Notes: generated from the letters alone by a model not told the origin. A stretch of 64,000 nt of DNA from Sphingobium trunci (GCF_022664535.1 NZ_JAKUJY010000019.1:1-64000); one strand, 5' to 3'; shown: positions 1 to 9,775, counted from the stretch's first letter. Numbers and translations are program-made.

Positions 1-712
1 GCAGCAGCTTCCAGATCGGGAGCAGCAGCCCCGAGACCATGTGCAGCGTCGAGGTATCATGGCTCGGCAGTCCGCCAAGCTCGGTGGCCCAAGCCGCGCT
101 GAACGTCGCACGATCCGTCTCCTCCCACGAACTTGCCGCCAGCATCTCGGCGCGCATCACGCTGTCAGTGAGCGGCCAGATCAGGCGGACGCGCGGGTGG
201 ATCGCGCCGTCATCATCGGTGACGCTGCGCGCGCGGCGCTGGACGGCCACCCGGCCGGTCTTCGCGTTGACCAGCAGCTTGCCGCCACGATCGTCGGCCA
301 TGGCCAGCGCATCGGCGAGCGAAAGCGGCATCAGCCGATCCTTGCGCTCGATGGTGAGCAGCGCGGTTTGAGCACCGGTGCCAGGATGGGTATAGATCGG
401 CGCGCGCGCGATGATGCGGAAGCTCTCGGCCTGCAAGGTCTCCAGCCCCACCTCATAGCTGCCGGACGCCTGCGCCTGTTCGATGCGGGCGGTCAGCAGC
501 CCTTCGAACGCCTCGAACAGCAGGTTCTGCATGGCGACCGTCAGCGCCAGCATGCGGTTCAGGAAAATGTTGATGCCGGGCAGCTCATCCTTGAGACCAC
601 CGTCGCTGTCGAGCAGCGACAGGCCGGTCGCCGCCTCGAAGCGGTCGAGCGAGCAGCCCTCGACCTTGCCGCGCGACAAGAGCACATAGAGCTGGCGCAG
701 CGCATCGCGCGC
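1..712 (-). pseudogene. C-terminal remnant of the strawberry-notch helicase, in frame after a stop codon
   Basis: Reading on past the TAA at 713-715, the same minus-strand frame stays open to the window edge (237 codons). It encodes plausible protein beginning ARDALRQLYVLL and later containing DGGLKDELPGINIFL and LTIERKDRLMPLSLADAL. This looks like the C-terminal part of strawberry-notch-type proteins, which are usually longer than the 1077 residues before the stop. From memory, relatives have Tyr just before ARDALRQ, and TAA is one base from a Tyr codon. The segment therefore appears to be the detached end of the upstream gene. It might be made by reinitiation at an internal ATG, or the stop could be a sequencing error. 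Confidence 0.75.
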
Positions 713-3700
713 TTACCAGCTCTCCTGATTGTCAGCCGCGCTGAACATATTCTGTCCGCCGGTCTGGCGCTGGCCGCGCGTGATCGCGCCGAGCGTGTCC
801 AGCCGCCGGGCGATGGTCGAGATGAAGCGCTTCTGCGCCTTCACGTCGGTCGAGACCGGCCGGAACAGCGGCGGCTGCTTCTGGTTCGTGCGGTTCGTCC
901 GCCCGAACCCCTGGATCGCGGCATCGGCCTTCCACCCGGCTTCGAGCAGATAATGGATGCGCCGCCGTTGATTCATCGCGCCGAGATCAGCGTGGTAGCT
1001 GCGACCGGTGCCGCCTGCGTCGGAGAAGATGAGGATCTGCTTCTTGTCCTGCTGGAAGGCATCGGTCTCGTGGAGCGCTGCCGATGCCGGACGGTTCTCG
1101 ACTGCGAAGCGGACCGAGCCGTCGTCGTTGTGCTTCGGCACGACGCGGCGCGACCGGCCCGTCACCTCCGCGACCATCTCTGTCCCGAAATGCTGGACGA
1201 TCTGGTCGAGCGCGCCGGGCACCGGCGGCAAGGCCGCGAGCCGCTCGATCATCGCGTCACGGCGACGCACCGCCTCGCGATTGAGGACGGGCACGCCATT
1301 CTCGTCGCTGACCGGGCGCGAGGAGAGATTGCCCTCGCCGTCGGTGAACGGCTCGTACAGCTGCACCGGAAAGCTGTGCTGGAGGTAGGAGAGAACGCCG
1401 TCCCTCGGAGTGATATCCACCGAGACGTCATGCCATTCATCGGCCGGAATCTCGGCGAGGCGGCGTTCCTGCATCGCCTCACCAGTCGAGACGATCTGCA
1501 CCACGGCCGCATGGCCCGCCTCCAGATCGCGCGCGATGCTGGCGATGACGGCGGGCGTCTGCATGCTGGTGATGAGGTGGTTGAAGAAGCGCTGGAGCAT
1601 GCCCTGATAGGCGGACTTGGCCTGCGCCTTGGCCTGCCGGTTGAGCGTACCGTGAGCGGAACTGGTGACGCCAGCCGCTTCCAGTGCGGCATCGAGATTA
1701 TTGTGGATCACCTCGAACGCCGAGGCATAGCTATCATAGATGCGGACCTGTTCGTCCGTCAGCTTGTGCTCCAGCATCTCATATTCGACGCCGTCGAACG
1801 AAAGCGACCGGGCGGCATAAAGGCCGAGCGCCTTCAGATCGCGCGCGAGCACCTCCATTGCCGCGACACCGCCATTCTCGATCGCGGAGACGAACTCGCC
1901 CCGCGTCGCGAACGGGAAGTCCTCGCCGCCCCACAGGCCAAGACGCTGGACATAGGCAAGGTTCTGCACGGTAGTGGCGCCGGTCGCCGAGACATAGACG
2001 ATGTGGGCATTGGGCAGCGCATGCTGCAGGCGCAGTCCTGCACGGCCCTGCTGCGAGGGCGCGACATCGCCGCGCTCGCCCTTGCCGCCGGCGGCGTTTG
2101 CCATCGCATGGGTCTCGTCGAATATGATCACCCCATCGAAGTCGGCGCCAAGCCATTCGACGATCTGGTCGACGCGCGACTTCTTGCCGCCGCGTTCCTG
2201 CGAGCGCAGCGTTGCATAGGTGGTGAACAGCACGCCTTCCTCAAGCCGGATATCGCTGCCCTGTTTGAAGCGCGACAGCGGCGTCACCAGCAGGCGTTCC
2301 TGCCCAAGCACCGACCAGTCGCGCTGCGCGTCTTCGAGCAGCCGGTCCGAGACCGACAGCCACAGCGCGCGGCGGCGGCCTTTCAGCATATTGTCGAGGA
2401 TGATCGCGGCGACCTGCCGACCCTTGCCCGCGCCGGTGCTGTCACCGAGGAACCATCCCCTGCGGAACCGGACGGCCCCTTCGGCATCTTCCGACGCCGC
2501 AGTGATCGTGTCGAACATCTCGTCGACCTTCCACGCGCCCGACAGATACCCCGCATGGGCTTCACCAGCGTAGATCACGGATTCCAGCTGGGCGTCCGAC
2601 AGGATGCCGAGCGTCACAAGCTGGGACGGCAGATGCGGCCGGTAAGAGGGCCTGGGCGGCGCGACCGAGGCCATTGCCGCCGACTGGACCAGTGGGGTCG
2701 GATGCGGTTGCGCGCCCTCGATCCGTAGCGACTGGGGCGCATAGGGCTCGTAGATGCTGTCGCCCAGACGCTCGGCGGGCGGTGTCCAGTCGATCGTCCC
2801 ATAAGCGAGTTCGACCGCCGACGTGTCCGGGACAGAAGGAGCAGCCACCGAAGCCACGGCCCGCGTCTTTGCGCGCGCCGGCATGGCGGAGGTGGTAACC
2901 GGCAGCGCCGCAACCGGCGATGGCGTGATCGGTGCGCGCGGCGGCACCTGGTCGAGCACCCACTGAAGCAAGGTCGCGGTGTCGGGCGCTTTGCCGGCGC
3001 TCTCGACAAAGCTGGCCGGATCGTCGGCGGGCAGCTTGTCGATGACGGTCAACCGCGTCTCGATCGCCGTGCCATGTTTGGCATAGACCTTCCCGTCAAT
3101 CGCGGCGGTGAACACCACGCGCGCCTGTTCCTGCAGTCGGGTGAAGGCCCTGCGCCAGTCGGACGATGCCGGCGCGCAGCTTGCGCCCGTGATCGCGACC
3201 AGGCGACCGCCCGGTTCGAGGCGCGCGAGGGCGGATTGAATGTGCTGCATAGCGGCGTCGCGCATCGTGCGATCGACGTTCGCGACCGCCGAGAAAGGCG
3301 GGTTCACCAGCACGATGGTCGGCCGGATCGGCATGGGCAGTCGGTCGTCGATCGAGGCGGCATCATGGCCGGAGACAGCCACGTCCGGGAACAGCAGCCG
3401 CAGCATCTCGGCGCGGGTCTCGGCCAGTTCGTTGAGTGTGAGGCCCGCCCGCGCGAGCACGGCGTGGACGGCGAGCATTCCAGTGCCGGCGGACGGTTCC
3501 AGCACATGATCGGCGGGCTGGATCGAAGCCGCCACAGCGGCGACAAAGACAAGGCCCGGCGGGGTCGAGAATTGCTGCAAGGCCTGGGAGGTCTCCGAAC
3601 GACGGGTGTGCGTGGGCATCAGCGCCACGATGCGTTCGATCAGCGCCAGCGCGCTTAGCGGTGCGCGGCCGACGATCGTCGGGCCATAGCGGCGCAGGAA

Positions 3701-3946
3701 CAGGATCTCCGCCGCCTCGCAGGCGTCATAGGCGGTCTTCCAGTCCCAGGCGCCGGTCGCGTCGCTGTCGCCGAAGGCGTCGGTCATCGCGGTGCGGAGT
3801 TGCGCGGCATCGATCGTGCGCCCCGCTTCGAGTGCCGGCAGAAGGGCGCGCGCGGCGGCCAGCAGGGCGACGGCCCGGCTGGCGAAAGGGCATGCAGCGG
3901 TGGAAGGCGCGGCGCGCAGCGCCGCGTCGGACAGGATATGGGTCAT
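713..3946 (-). CDS. Adenine-methyltransferase/strawberry-notch helicase fusion (DarB-like), truncated by nonsense codon
   Basis: A protein of 1077 aa combining two enzyme domains. The N-terminal third resembles an N6-adenine DNA methyltransferase, with SAM motif LEPSAGTG (residues 149-156) and catalytic NPPF (215-218). The second half is a superfamily 2 helicase of strawberry-notch type, with Walker A GDSTGAGKGR (501-510), Walker B DETH (610-613) and a late GFGRTNRTNQ motif. The ATG at 3946 is chosen because GGAGA lies just upstream and the preceding 46 codons look non-coding. Such fusions occur on large plasmids and phages; P1 DarB protects incoming DNA against type I restriction. A similar role here is inference. 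The gene ends early at TAA 713-715 while the same frame continues coding, so the product may be non-functional. Confidence 0.8.
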   Translation of the reverse strand: MTHILSDAALRAAPSTAACPFASRAVALLAAARALLPALEAGRTIDAAQLRTAMTDAFGDSDATGAWDWKTAYDACEAAEILFLRRYGPTIVGRAPLSALALIERIVALMPTHTRRSETSQALQQFSTPPGLVFVAAVAASIQPADHVLEPSAGTGMLAVHAVLARAGLTLNELAETRAEMLRLLFPDVAVSGHDAASIDDRLPMPIRPTIVLVNPPFSAVANVDRTMRDAAMQHIQSALARLEPGGRLVAITGASCAPASSDWRRAFTRLQEQARVVFTAAIDGKVYAKHGTAIETRLTVIDKLPADDPASFVESAGKAPDTATLLQWVLDQVPPRAPITPSPVAALPVTTSAMPARAKTRAVASVAAPSVPDTSAVELAYGTIDWTPPAERLGDSIYEPYAPQSLRIEGAQPHPTPLVQSAAMASVAPPRPSYRPHLPSQLVTLGILSDAQLESVIYAGEAHAGYLSGAWKVDEMFDTITAASEDAEGAVRFRRGWFLGDSTGAGKGRQVAAIILDNMLKGRRRALWLSVSDRLLEDAQRDWSVLGQERLLVTPLSRFKQGSDIRLEEGVLFTTYATLRSQERGGKKSRVDQIVEWLGADFDGVIIFDETHAMANAAGGKGERGDVAPSQQGRAGLRLQHALPNAHIVYVSATGATTVQNLAYVQRLGLWGGEDFPFATRGEFVSAIENGGVAAMEVLARDLKALGLYAARSLSFDGVEYEMLEHKLTDEQVRIYDSYASAFEVIHNNLDAALEAAGVTSSAHGTLNRQAKAQAKSAYQGMLQRFFNHLITSMQTPAVIASIARDLEAGHAAVVQIVSTGEAMQERRLAEIPADEWHDVSVDITPRDGVLSYLQHSFPVQLYEPFTDGEGNLSSRPVSDENGVPVLNREAVRRRDAMIERLAALPPVPGALDQIVQHFGTEMVAEVTGRSRRVVPKHNDDGSVRFAVENRPASAALHETDAFQQDKKQILIFSDAGGTGRSYHADLGAMNQRRRIHYLLEAGWKADAAIQGFGRTNRTNQKQPPLFRPVSTDVKAQKRFISTIARRLDTLGAITRGQRQTGGQNMFSAADNQESW

Positions 3947-4127
3947 CGGTGGAAGTCTCCGGGAGAGCGGGAAGCGGAAGCCCCAGCGGACGCTCTCTCT
4001 AAGCCCGACCGGGTTCGCTCCTCCGGCCGCGCCTCTCCCTCTCACACGGGATTGCATCCCGTCCATTACCGTCGGCGGCAACAATCCCCCTCAGAGGCTT
4101 CGGTGACGAACGCATCTTCAGGCGCCG

Positions 4128-6347
4128 TCATATGCGTGAGGTGTTTGCCGATCCAGCATTGGAGAACCCAGCGTTCGCAGCGCCCCCATGCAGAAACGGC
4201 AAGCTTCGCGTTGGAGACCCGGTCAAGGCGAGAAGGGCATTTGCAATCGCGGGCGCGATCGGCGGCACGCCGGGTTCGCCCATGCCGGACGGCCGGTTGG
4301 TGGATGGGATGATGTACGTCTCGATCGCAGGCATCTCGTTCATGCGCACGACGGGATAGGTATCGAAATTGGTTTCCTGGACTATGCCGTCCCTGAGGGT
4401 GACAGCGCCGTAGAGCGCTGCCGAAAGGCCGAAGCCTATCCCGCTTTCCATCTGCGCGGCGATCTGGTCGGGCGAGACAGCGATCCCGCAATCGACCACC
4501 GCGACGACCCGGCGCACAACGGGGCGGCCGTCTTGCAACCGGACCTCTGCGACCTGCCCGACGACCGTGCCGAAACATTCATGGACGGCGATACCCTGCG
4601 CCCAGCCGGGTTCGAGAGGTTGGCCCCACGCTGCCTTGCCGCACAGTTCGTCCAGCACCGCCAGATGCCGCGTCGCGCCGGCTCTTTGGTAGATCGCCCG
4701 CCGATACGCTGCCGGATCGCGCCCAACACGCCGGGCAAGTTGATCGACGACATGCTCCATTACCATACCGTTGAACGAATGGCCGACCGAGCGCCAGAAC
4801 GCGACCGGCACCGGAAAGTTCGGCGAGAAAATCTTGCCATCGATGACTTCCGCGGCGGTCAGGTAGGGCGATTCCGCGATACCCTCGACAGCCTGCGCAT
4901 TGGGTCCGACCGGTAGCAGTGGCTGGGCAACGACGTGGTGGCGCCAGCGCGACGGAAAGCCGTTCGGGGCCAGTTCGACCCAGATGCGGTGGTGCGCCAT
5001 CGGCCGGAAAAGCCCTGACGACATCTCATCTTCCCGCGTCCAGATCAGCTTGACCGGTCGCCCGGATGCGCGCTTGGCGATCCGCACGCATTCGACGAGA
5101 TAGTCGGCGGCCAGGTTGCCGCGCCGGCCGAACGAGCCACCCGCCGGCACAATCTCGACATCGACGCGACCGGGGATGGTGGCGGCTGCCCGCGCCGCCT
5201 GCACCTGATCCACCGTCGCCAGGTGCGAACCCGAGATGATCTTCACGTCCCATCCGCTGACTTGGGCGACGCAATCCAGCGTTTCCATCGGCGCGTGCGC
5301 GAGATAGGGGAAGTCGAACGCGAACTCGATCGCGTCGGGACCGAATGCGACCTCCGCATCCTTTCCCTTGCTGTGAAAGTCGCTCGGTTCCAGGTCGGTT
5401 CGCCGGGCGGCGGTTTCGTGATAATAGCGCACGAGTTCAGGCGTGGATCGCGTCTCCGCCACGCTGTCGTCCCATTCGACCCTGAGTGCATCGCGCCCTT
5501 GTCGGGCGGCGAAGGTGCTTTCCGCGACCACGGCCACGCCCGTCTCGATCGCGAAGACGTCGACGACGCCCTTGACCTTGCGCGCATCGGAGGGATCGAA
5601 CTTTGCCATCCGTCCGCCGAAGCGCGGGCTGTGCGCGACCATCGCCACCAGCATATCCGGAAGTTGGATGTCCTGAGCATAGATTTGGGCGCCCGTGCTC
5701 TTGGGAAGGCTATCCTTGCGCCGCACCCGGTCGGTGCCGATCAGTCGATAGTCCTTGGGTTGCTTGAGCGCCGGTTGCTGTGGCGGCGTCTGGCGCGCGG
5801 CGTCGGCCAACAGTTCCGCAAAGGTCGCTGACCGTTTTGAGGCGGGGTGCGAGACGACACCATTGTGCACATCAATCAGCTTGCGCGGCACGCCCCAGCG
5901 TAACGCGGCCGCGGCCACGAACATCGCGCGGGCTGCTGCGCCAGCATTGCGCATCGGATCCCAGTTGGTTGCGATGGAGTTCGATCCGGCAGGCCCCTGC
6001 ATACCATAAGCGCGGAAATTGGCGTGTGCGTCGATCACGCGGACGCGGTCCCAGTCCGCATCGAGTTCCTCGGCGATCATGGCCGCCATGCCGGCGTGGA
6101 CGCCCTGGCCCAGTTCCTGCTGCTTGTTGACGATCGTCACCCAGCCGTCTGGAGCGATTCGGATAAACGACCCGAAGGCGCTCGGCTCCGGATCGGGACC
6201 GCCGCCCTGGAAGATGGCGCCGGCGACCTGCATCGGGTGGGTCGCGGTGTAGCCCACGACCATTGCGCCGCCGACCAGCGTTCCGCCCAGGATCATCTTG
6301 CGGCGCGTCATCTCGAAGCGGCGTTTGGGTGCCGATGCCTCTATCAC
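4128..6347 (-). CDS. Isoquinoline 1-oxidoreductase-type molybdopterin-binding subunit (large subunit)
   Basis: Large catalytic subunit (739 aa) of a xanthine-oxidase-family molybdenum hydroxylase, which hydroxylates N-heterocycles or oxidises aldehydes with water as oxygen donor. Visible features are a twin-arginine segment TRRKMILGG (residues 14-22) followed by a hydrophobic stretch, indicating Tat export; the cofactor-binding loop GGSFGRR (403-409); and GEPG near residue 691 carrying the presumed catalytic Glu. I chose the GTG at 6347 because AGGAG sits seven bases upstream; the inner ATG at 6311 has no good ribosome site. It is the last gene of a three-gene operon, 25 bp after the cytochrome gene. 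The exact substrate is unknown, and aldehyde dehydrogenases of this family look alike. Confidence 0.85.
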   Translation of the reverse strand: MIEASAPKRRFEMTRRKMILGGTLVGGAMVVGYTATHPMQVAGAIFQGGGPDPEPSAFGSFIRIAPDGWVTIVNKQQELGQGVHAGMAAMIAEELDADWDRVRVIDAHANFRAYGMQGPAGSNSIATNWDPMRNAGAAARAMFVAAAALRWGVPRKLIDVHNGVVSHPASKRSATFAELLADAARQTPPQQPALKQPKDYRLIGTDRVRRKDSLPKSTGAQIYAQDIQLPDMLVAMVAHSPRFGGRMAKFDPSDARKVKGVVDVFAIETGVAVVAESTFAARQGRDALRVEWDDSVAETRSTPELVRYYHETAARRTDLEPSDFHSKGKDAEVAFGPDAIEFAFDFPYLAHAPMETLDCVAQVSGWDVKIISGSHLATVDQVQAARAAATIPGRVDVEIVPAGGSFGRRGNLAADYLVECVRIAKRASGRPVKLIWTREDEMSSGLFRPMAHHRIWVELAPNGFPSRWRHHVVAQPLLPVGPNAQAVEGIAESPYLTAAEVIDGKIFSPNFPVPVAFWRSVGHSFNGMVMEHVVDQLARRVGRDPAAYRRAIYQRAGATRHLAVLDELCGKAAWGQPLEPGWAQGIAVHECFGTVVGQVAEVRLQDGRPVVRRVVAVVDCGIAVSPDQIAAQMESGIGFGLSAALYGAVTLRDGIVQETNFDTYPVVRMNEMPAIETYIIPSTNRPSGMGEPGVPPIAPAIANALLALTGSPTRSLPFLHGGAANAGFSNAGSANTSRI

Positions 6348-6372
6348 AGGCGTTCTCCTATTCGCTGGCGGA

Positions 6373-7059
6373 TCAGGCGGGGCATTTGCCACCCGTATCC
6401 AGCCAGGCCTTGATGAGCGCACCAAACTCCGCCTGCGTGCCCGGCGCGGGTGTACGCTGGCCGCCGGGGTGCCAGGCCCAGCCGACAAGCTCGTCTTCTG
6501 TCATGTGGTGCAGCAGTTGTTCGCGATTCATATGCGCGCGGGGCGGGTCGAGAATTTGCCGACATATCTGCCCAAGCGTCTTGCCCTGCCAGGCCATCTC
6601 GATGGGCGCGAGTCGCCACTTGGGATTGCCGGGCACGCCCGAGGCCGCGAAGTTCGCATCATGGTGACAAGTCGCGCAACGCAGCGTCTGCGCGCCGGCA
6701 TCATCGGTGCCACGCGTGACCCACGGCATGTGCGGACGCATCGCGTCGGTCTGCGTCGGCCGGTCCGTGCGGGGATGGCAATTCATGCAGCGCGGGTGCT
6801 GGATCACCCGGCCCGCCTCCTCGAACAGCGCAATCGAACGCGCCTGCGGGTTGGCGATCGACGCGAATGCGGCGACAGGGCGCAACTGCACGACTTCAGT
6901 ACGCAGATGATTGGCAGGAAGCGACTGTGCCTGCGGCAGCGGCTGGGGACGCAGGAGGATCGCCAGCGCGAGGACGATAGCCACGACGACCAGCGCCAAT
7001 ATCGGCAAGCAGCCGAAGCGTCGACGCTGGCTCTGCCCGGAGGAACGTCGCCACCTCAC
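6373..7059 (-). CDS. Membrane-anchored dihaem-type cytochrome c subunit of the molybdenum hydroxylase
   Basis: Protein of 228 aa with one N-terminal membrane segment (about residues 18-36) and two CxxCH haem-attachment motifs, CMNCH (91-95) and CATCH (128-132). It probably carries electrons from the iron-sulfur subunit to the respiratory chain on the periplasmic side. It starts at GTG 7059, overlapping the TGA of the preceding gene (GTGA), so translation is likely coupled. Similar small cytochromes accompany IorAB-like enzymes in proteobacteria. The gene order [2Fe-2S] subunit, cytochrome, molybdopterin subunit supports one enzyme complex. Haem number is inferred from the motifs. Confidence 0.85.
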   Translation of the reverse strand: MRWRRSSGQSQRRRFGCLPILALVVVAIVLALAILLRPQPLPQAQSLPANHLRTEVVQLRPVAAFASIANPQARSIALFEEAGRVIQHPRCMNCHPRTDRPTQTDAMRPHMPWVTRGTDDAGAQTLRCATCHHDANFAASGVPGNPKWRLAPIEMAWQGKTLGQICRQILDPPRAHMNREQLLHHMTEDELVGWAWHPGGQRTPAPGTQAEFGALIKAWLDTGGKCPA

Positions 7060-7526
7060 GACTGGCCGGACCCAAGCCTACCAGCAGCGTCGTGAATCGC
7101 TGCGCGGATCCGATTGTAGGTGGCACAGCGGCAGATGTTACCGCTCATGGCGATATCGATATCGTCGTCGGTCGGCGCGGGAATCGCACGGAGCAGCGCT
7201 ACCGCGCTCATGACCTGACCTGATTGGCAGAAGCCACATTGCGGCACGTCGCGCGCGACCCAGGCATCCTGAATCGCCTTGGTTTCTGCGCCGTCCACAG
7301 CCTCGATCGTCACGATCTGCGCCGACGACACGGCCTCCAGCGCAAGAGAGCAGGAGCGCATCGGCTGACCATCGACATGCACGGTGCAGGCGCCGCATTG
7401 CGCCACGCCGCAGCCGTACTTCGTGCCCGTAAGCTTCAGCGTGTCGCGAAGCACCCAGAGAAGCGGGGTCTGGCCGTCCTCATCGACGTGGTGGATCCGA
7501 CCGTTGATCGATAGCGAAAAACGCAT
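7056..7526 (-). CDS. [2Fe-2S] subunit of isoquinoline 1-oxidoreductase-type enzyme
   Basis: Small iron-sulfur subunit (156 aa) that passes electrons from the molybdenum centre. The plant-ferredoxin-type cluster ligands are visible as C39, C44, C47 and C59. The second, C-terminal cluster has C97 and C100 (CGFC) and C132 and C134 (CRC). Length and spacing match the small subunits of this family. It has no signal of its own and would be exported with the Tat-carrying large subunit, as is known for related enzymes. It is the first gene of the operon, with only a weak ribosome site (GGACC) before the ATG. Its end overlaps the cytochrome gene. Confidence 0.9.
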   Translation of the reverse strand: MRFSLSINGRIHHVDEDGQTPLLWVLRDTLKLTGTKYGCGVAQCGACTVHVDGQPMRSCSLALEAVSSAQIVTIEAVDGAETKAIQDAWVARDVPQCGFCQSGQVMSAVALLRAIPAPTDDDIDIAMSGNICRCATYNRIRAAIHDAAGRLGSGQS

Positions 7527-7954
7527 GGATTAGGTCCGAATAACGATGGTCATGGCTATAAGGCTACGCGGCTTCGGCGGAGCAAAGAACGCCGGATCCC
7601 ACATAAAACATGCCTATTCCTATTGTGGCGGATCGATGATGCTTCTTGAACGCTCCCAGGCAAGTGCGCGACCCGACAGAAACGGAGCGATGTCAAGGAG
7701 TGCGATTATTGCGATACGAACTTTCAGATGATTGCGGATGTCCGAACGACTGAAATCTTGCGGACATATCCCACGTCATCAACCAAGGTCAGCACAACGT
7801 CGGCAGTCGCCGCACAGGCGAGGAAGAACCATAAGCCATGTCCGACAGCCAATCCTGACAGGCAGCACCGCGACGATGAAGATATTCACTGTCCAGTCCA
7901 GCCGTTGGTCCAGCTTCATCGAGTGATCGCGTTCCGGTTGGGCGGGCCAGAACA
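7527..7954. other. 428-bp gap; possible decayed membrane-protein remnant
   Basis: No intact gene. On the minus strand an ATG at 7919 opens MKLDQRLDWTVNIFIVAVLP; after a shift of frame the DNA continues with hydrophobic sequence (VGHGLWFFLACAATADVVLTL) to a stop near 7725. This could be a frameshifted membrane protein but I do not recognise a family. The promoter of the molybdenum-hydroxylase operon should lie in the part nearest 7527. Confidence 0.3.
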
Positions 7955-8731
7955 TCAGCCGGCATCCGCCCGGGACGCGAGCCGGTACACAGATGCCGGT
8001 GGGACGTTACGGAGGGTTGTCCCCACCCGATCCGCGACGAGCCCGAGACGGGTCAGCACGTCCACCGGCACCGAGCATCGTCGGCCATAGGTGAAGAGGT
8101 AGAACGCCGCGTCAGGCGTCATGCGCGAGAACGCGGCATGGATGATGGCTTCGATTTGCTCGGCATTCATGCTTCGCAGACCCAGTCCACAGATGGTGGC
8201 GCCGAAGTCGCTGCTGTCAGCCTTTTGGGCGTGGGTCAGATCAGCGGCGTCGATGCCGAGGACCGTCGCGCGAGGAAAGCGCTGCTTCAGCAGCCGCGCG
8301 AAGGTCGGATTCTGTTCGACAAGTGTGAGGTCCCACTCGGCGACACCGCGCGCGATCAGATTCTGCGTGAACACCCCGGTTCCCGGACCAAGTTCGAGTA
8401 CCGGGCCAGTCCATTTATCCACGCTGCGGGTTATTAGCGACGCCAACGCCTTGCCGGATGGCGCGACTGCCGCGGTGCCGGCCGGGTTGCGCATCCATTC
8501 GAGCAGGAACCGGAGCGTGTCCAGCCGTTCCCCATTCGCTGATCCGAGGGCCGTCGGTCCAGCCTCATCGCTGTTCCAACCTCGACCATCCGTGAGAACG
8601 CTGGCAGCGCGCCGCCTTGGCAATACCCGGTCATTATAGTGTCGATCGTCCTTGCCGCCGACATCGATGCCGAAACATTTCCACCATGGTGGAGCGGCGC
8701 TTTCCGATGATGTCATCGATCTAGCCGCCAT
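7955..8731 (-). CDS. SAM-dependent methyltransferase, phospholipid N-methyltransferase-like
   Basis: Class I methyltransferase of 258 aa. SAM motif I is LELGPGTG (residues 112-119), preceded by RFLLEWMRNPAGTAAVAPSG, the lead-in I associate with PmtA-like phospholipid methyltransferases. The first 70 residues are not conserved-looking and may be poorly folded. The ATG at 8731 is supported by a one-base overlap with the stop of the upstream SDR gene (TGATG), indicating translational coupling. The reaction is likely methyl transfer to a lipid or small molecule; the acceptor cannot be read from sequence. It is last in a probable three-gene operon. Confidence 0.65.
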   Translation of the reverse strand: MAARSMTSSESAAPPWWKCFGIDVGGKDDRHYNDRVLPRRRAASVLTDGRGWNSDEAGPTALGSANGERLDTLRFLLEWMRNPAGTAAVAPSGKALASLITRSVDKWTGPVLELGPGTGVFTQNLIARGVAEWDLTLVEQNPTFARLLKQRFPRATVLGIDAADLTHAQKADSSDFGATICGLGLRSMNAEQIEAIIHAAFSRMTPDAAFYLFTYGRRCSVPVDVLTRLGLVADRVGTTLRNVPPASVYRLASRADAG

Positions 8732-9681
8732 CAGTTCGTGAAGGTCCGCATATTCTCGCGCGCATCCGGTTCAAACCGCACGGCGGTCAGCGCTTCGGAC
8801 ACCTGCCAGAGACGGGCGGCAACCGCCTCGTCCAGAGCGTTCGGCGGCACCTTTGCCAGCGCCGGGAACCCTCGCGTCTCCCCCATCTTGTCCGGGCCGT
8901 AATAGGCACCGCCCTGTGCATCGGGCGATGTTGCCGCGAAAAGCGTCGGGAGGGCGCCTTGGGAAGCGGGCTGGAAGAGAAACGGCAGGATGGATCGCGC
9001 GATGCCGTGTGCGCTCCAGCGACCAGGCGCATTGTGCAACAGATCCGTGCGCGCAATGCCCGGATGGGCGGCAATGCTGGTTATGCCCCAGGCGCCGGCC
9101 TTGCTGCGCCGCTCCAGTTCGAAGGCGAACATCAGGCAGGCGATCTTCGACTGGCTGTAGACGGGCATCGGCTTGTAGCTGCGCTTGGCATTCAGATCGT
9201 CGAAATTGATCGCGCCGCTTGCGGCAGCGACGCTTGAAAGCGATACGACCCGAGCATTGCTGCCCTTGTGAAGAAGGGGCAGGAGATGGGCAGTGAGCGC
9301 GAAATGGCCAAGATAGTTGGTGCCAAGCTGCAATTCGAAACCGTCTTTGGTTTCCTGTCGCTTTGGCGGAACCATCACACCGGCGTTGTTAATCAGGAGG
9401 TCGAGGCTGTCCCGTGTCTTCCCGAGCCGGACGGCGCACTGCGCAATTGACGCGAGGTCGGCGAGGTCGAGCGGCTCAAAGCTGATCCGCGCCTGCGGCA
9501 CGGCCCTTCGAATTCTGTTGACCGCCGCCGATCCCTTCTGGGGGTCGCGACCAGCGATAATCACATCGCCCCCCGCCCGCGCGAGTGCGAGCGCATCCTC
9601 GAAGCCGAGGCCGCCGGTGCCGGTGACGACGGCCGATCGGCCATGCTGCGGCGGAATGTCGGATGCTGTCCAACGGGTCAT
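8731..9681 (-). CDS. Short-chain dehydrogenase/reductase with a shortened glycine motif
   Basis: NAD(P)-dependent SDR of 316 aa, of the retinol-dehydrogenase-like type. Catalytic YSQSK is at residues 175-179 and the NNAG motif at 98-101. The cofactor loop reads TGTGGLG (20-26), one residue shorter than the usual TGxxxGxG, which may weaken cofactor binding or reflect a codon deletion. The ATG at 9681 is chosen because MTRWTASDIP matches the usual start of this subfamily; the open frame runs 28 codons further upstream without a ribosome site. It is followed without gap by the methyltransferase gene. An AraC regulator lies upstream on the same strand and may control it. Confidence 0.8.
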   Translation of the reverse strand: MTRWTASDIPPQHGRSAVVTGTGGLGFEDALALARAGGDVIIAGRDPQKGSAAVNRIRRAVPQARISFEPLDLADLASIAQCAVRLGKTRDSLDLLINNAGVMVPPKRQETKDGFELQLGTNYLGHFALTAHLLPLLHKGSNARVVSLSSVAAASGAINFDDLNAKRSYKPMPVYSQSKIACLMFAFELERRSKAGAWGITSIAAHPGIARTDLLHNAPGRWSAHGIARSILPFLFQPASQGALPTLFAATSPDAQGGAYYGPDKMGETRGFPALAKVPPNALDEAVAARLWQVSEALTAVRFEPDARENMRTFTN

Positions 9682-9775
9682 GATACTGTCTTTCGAAGGT
9701 TGCGCTGGTTGCATCCAGAGATACGCGCGAGCCACGCAAGCGCCATGCCGGAACCTGCGAGACACGTGCCTATTC

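Noticed and set aside
41-2728. An 895-codon open frame on the plus strand
   Set aside because: It lies in register opposite the helicase gene, has an Arg/His/Leu/Ala-rich shadow composition and no family motif; the minus strand shows clear methyltransferase and helicase motifs.
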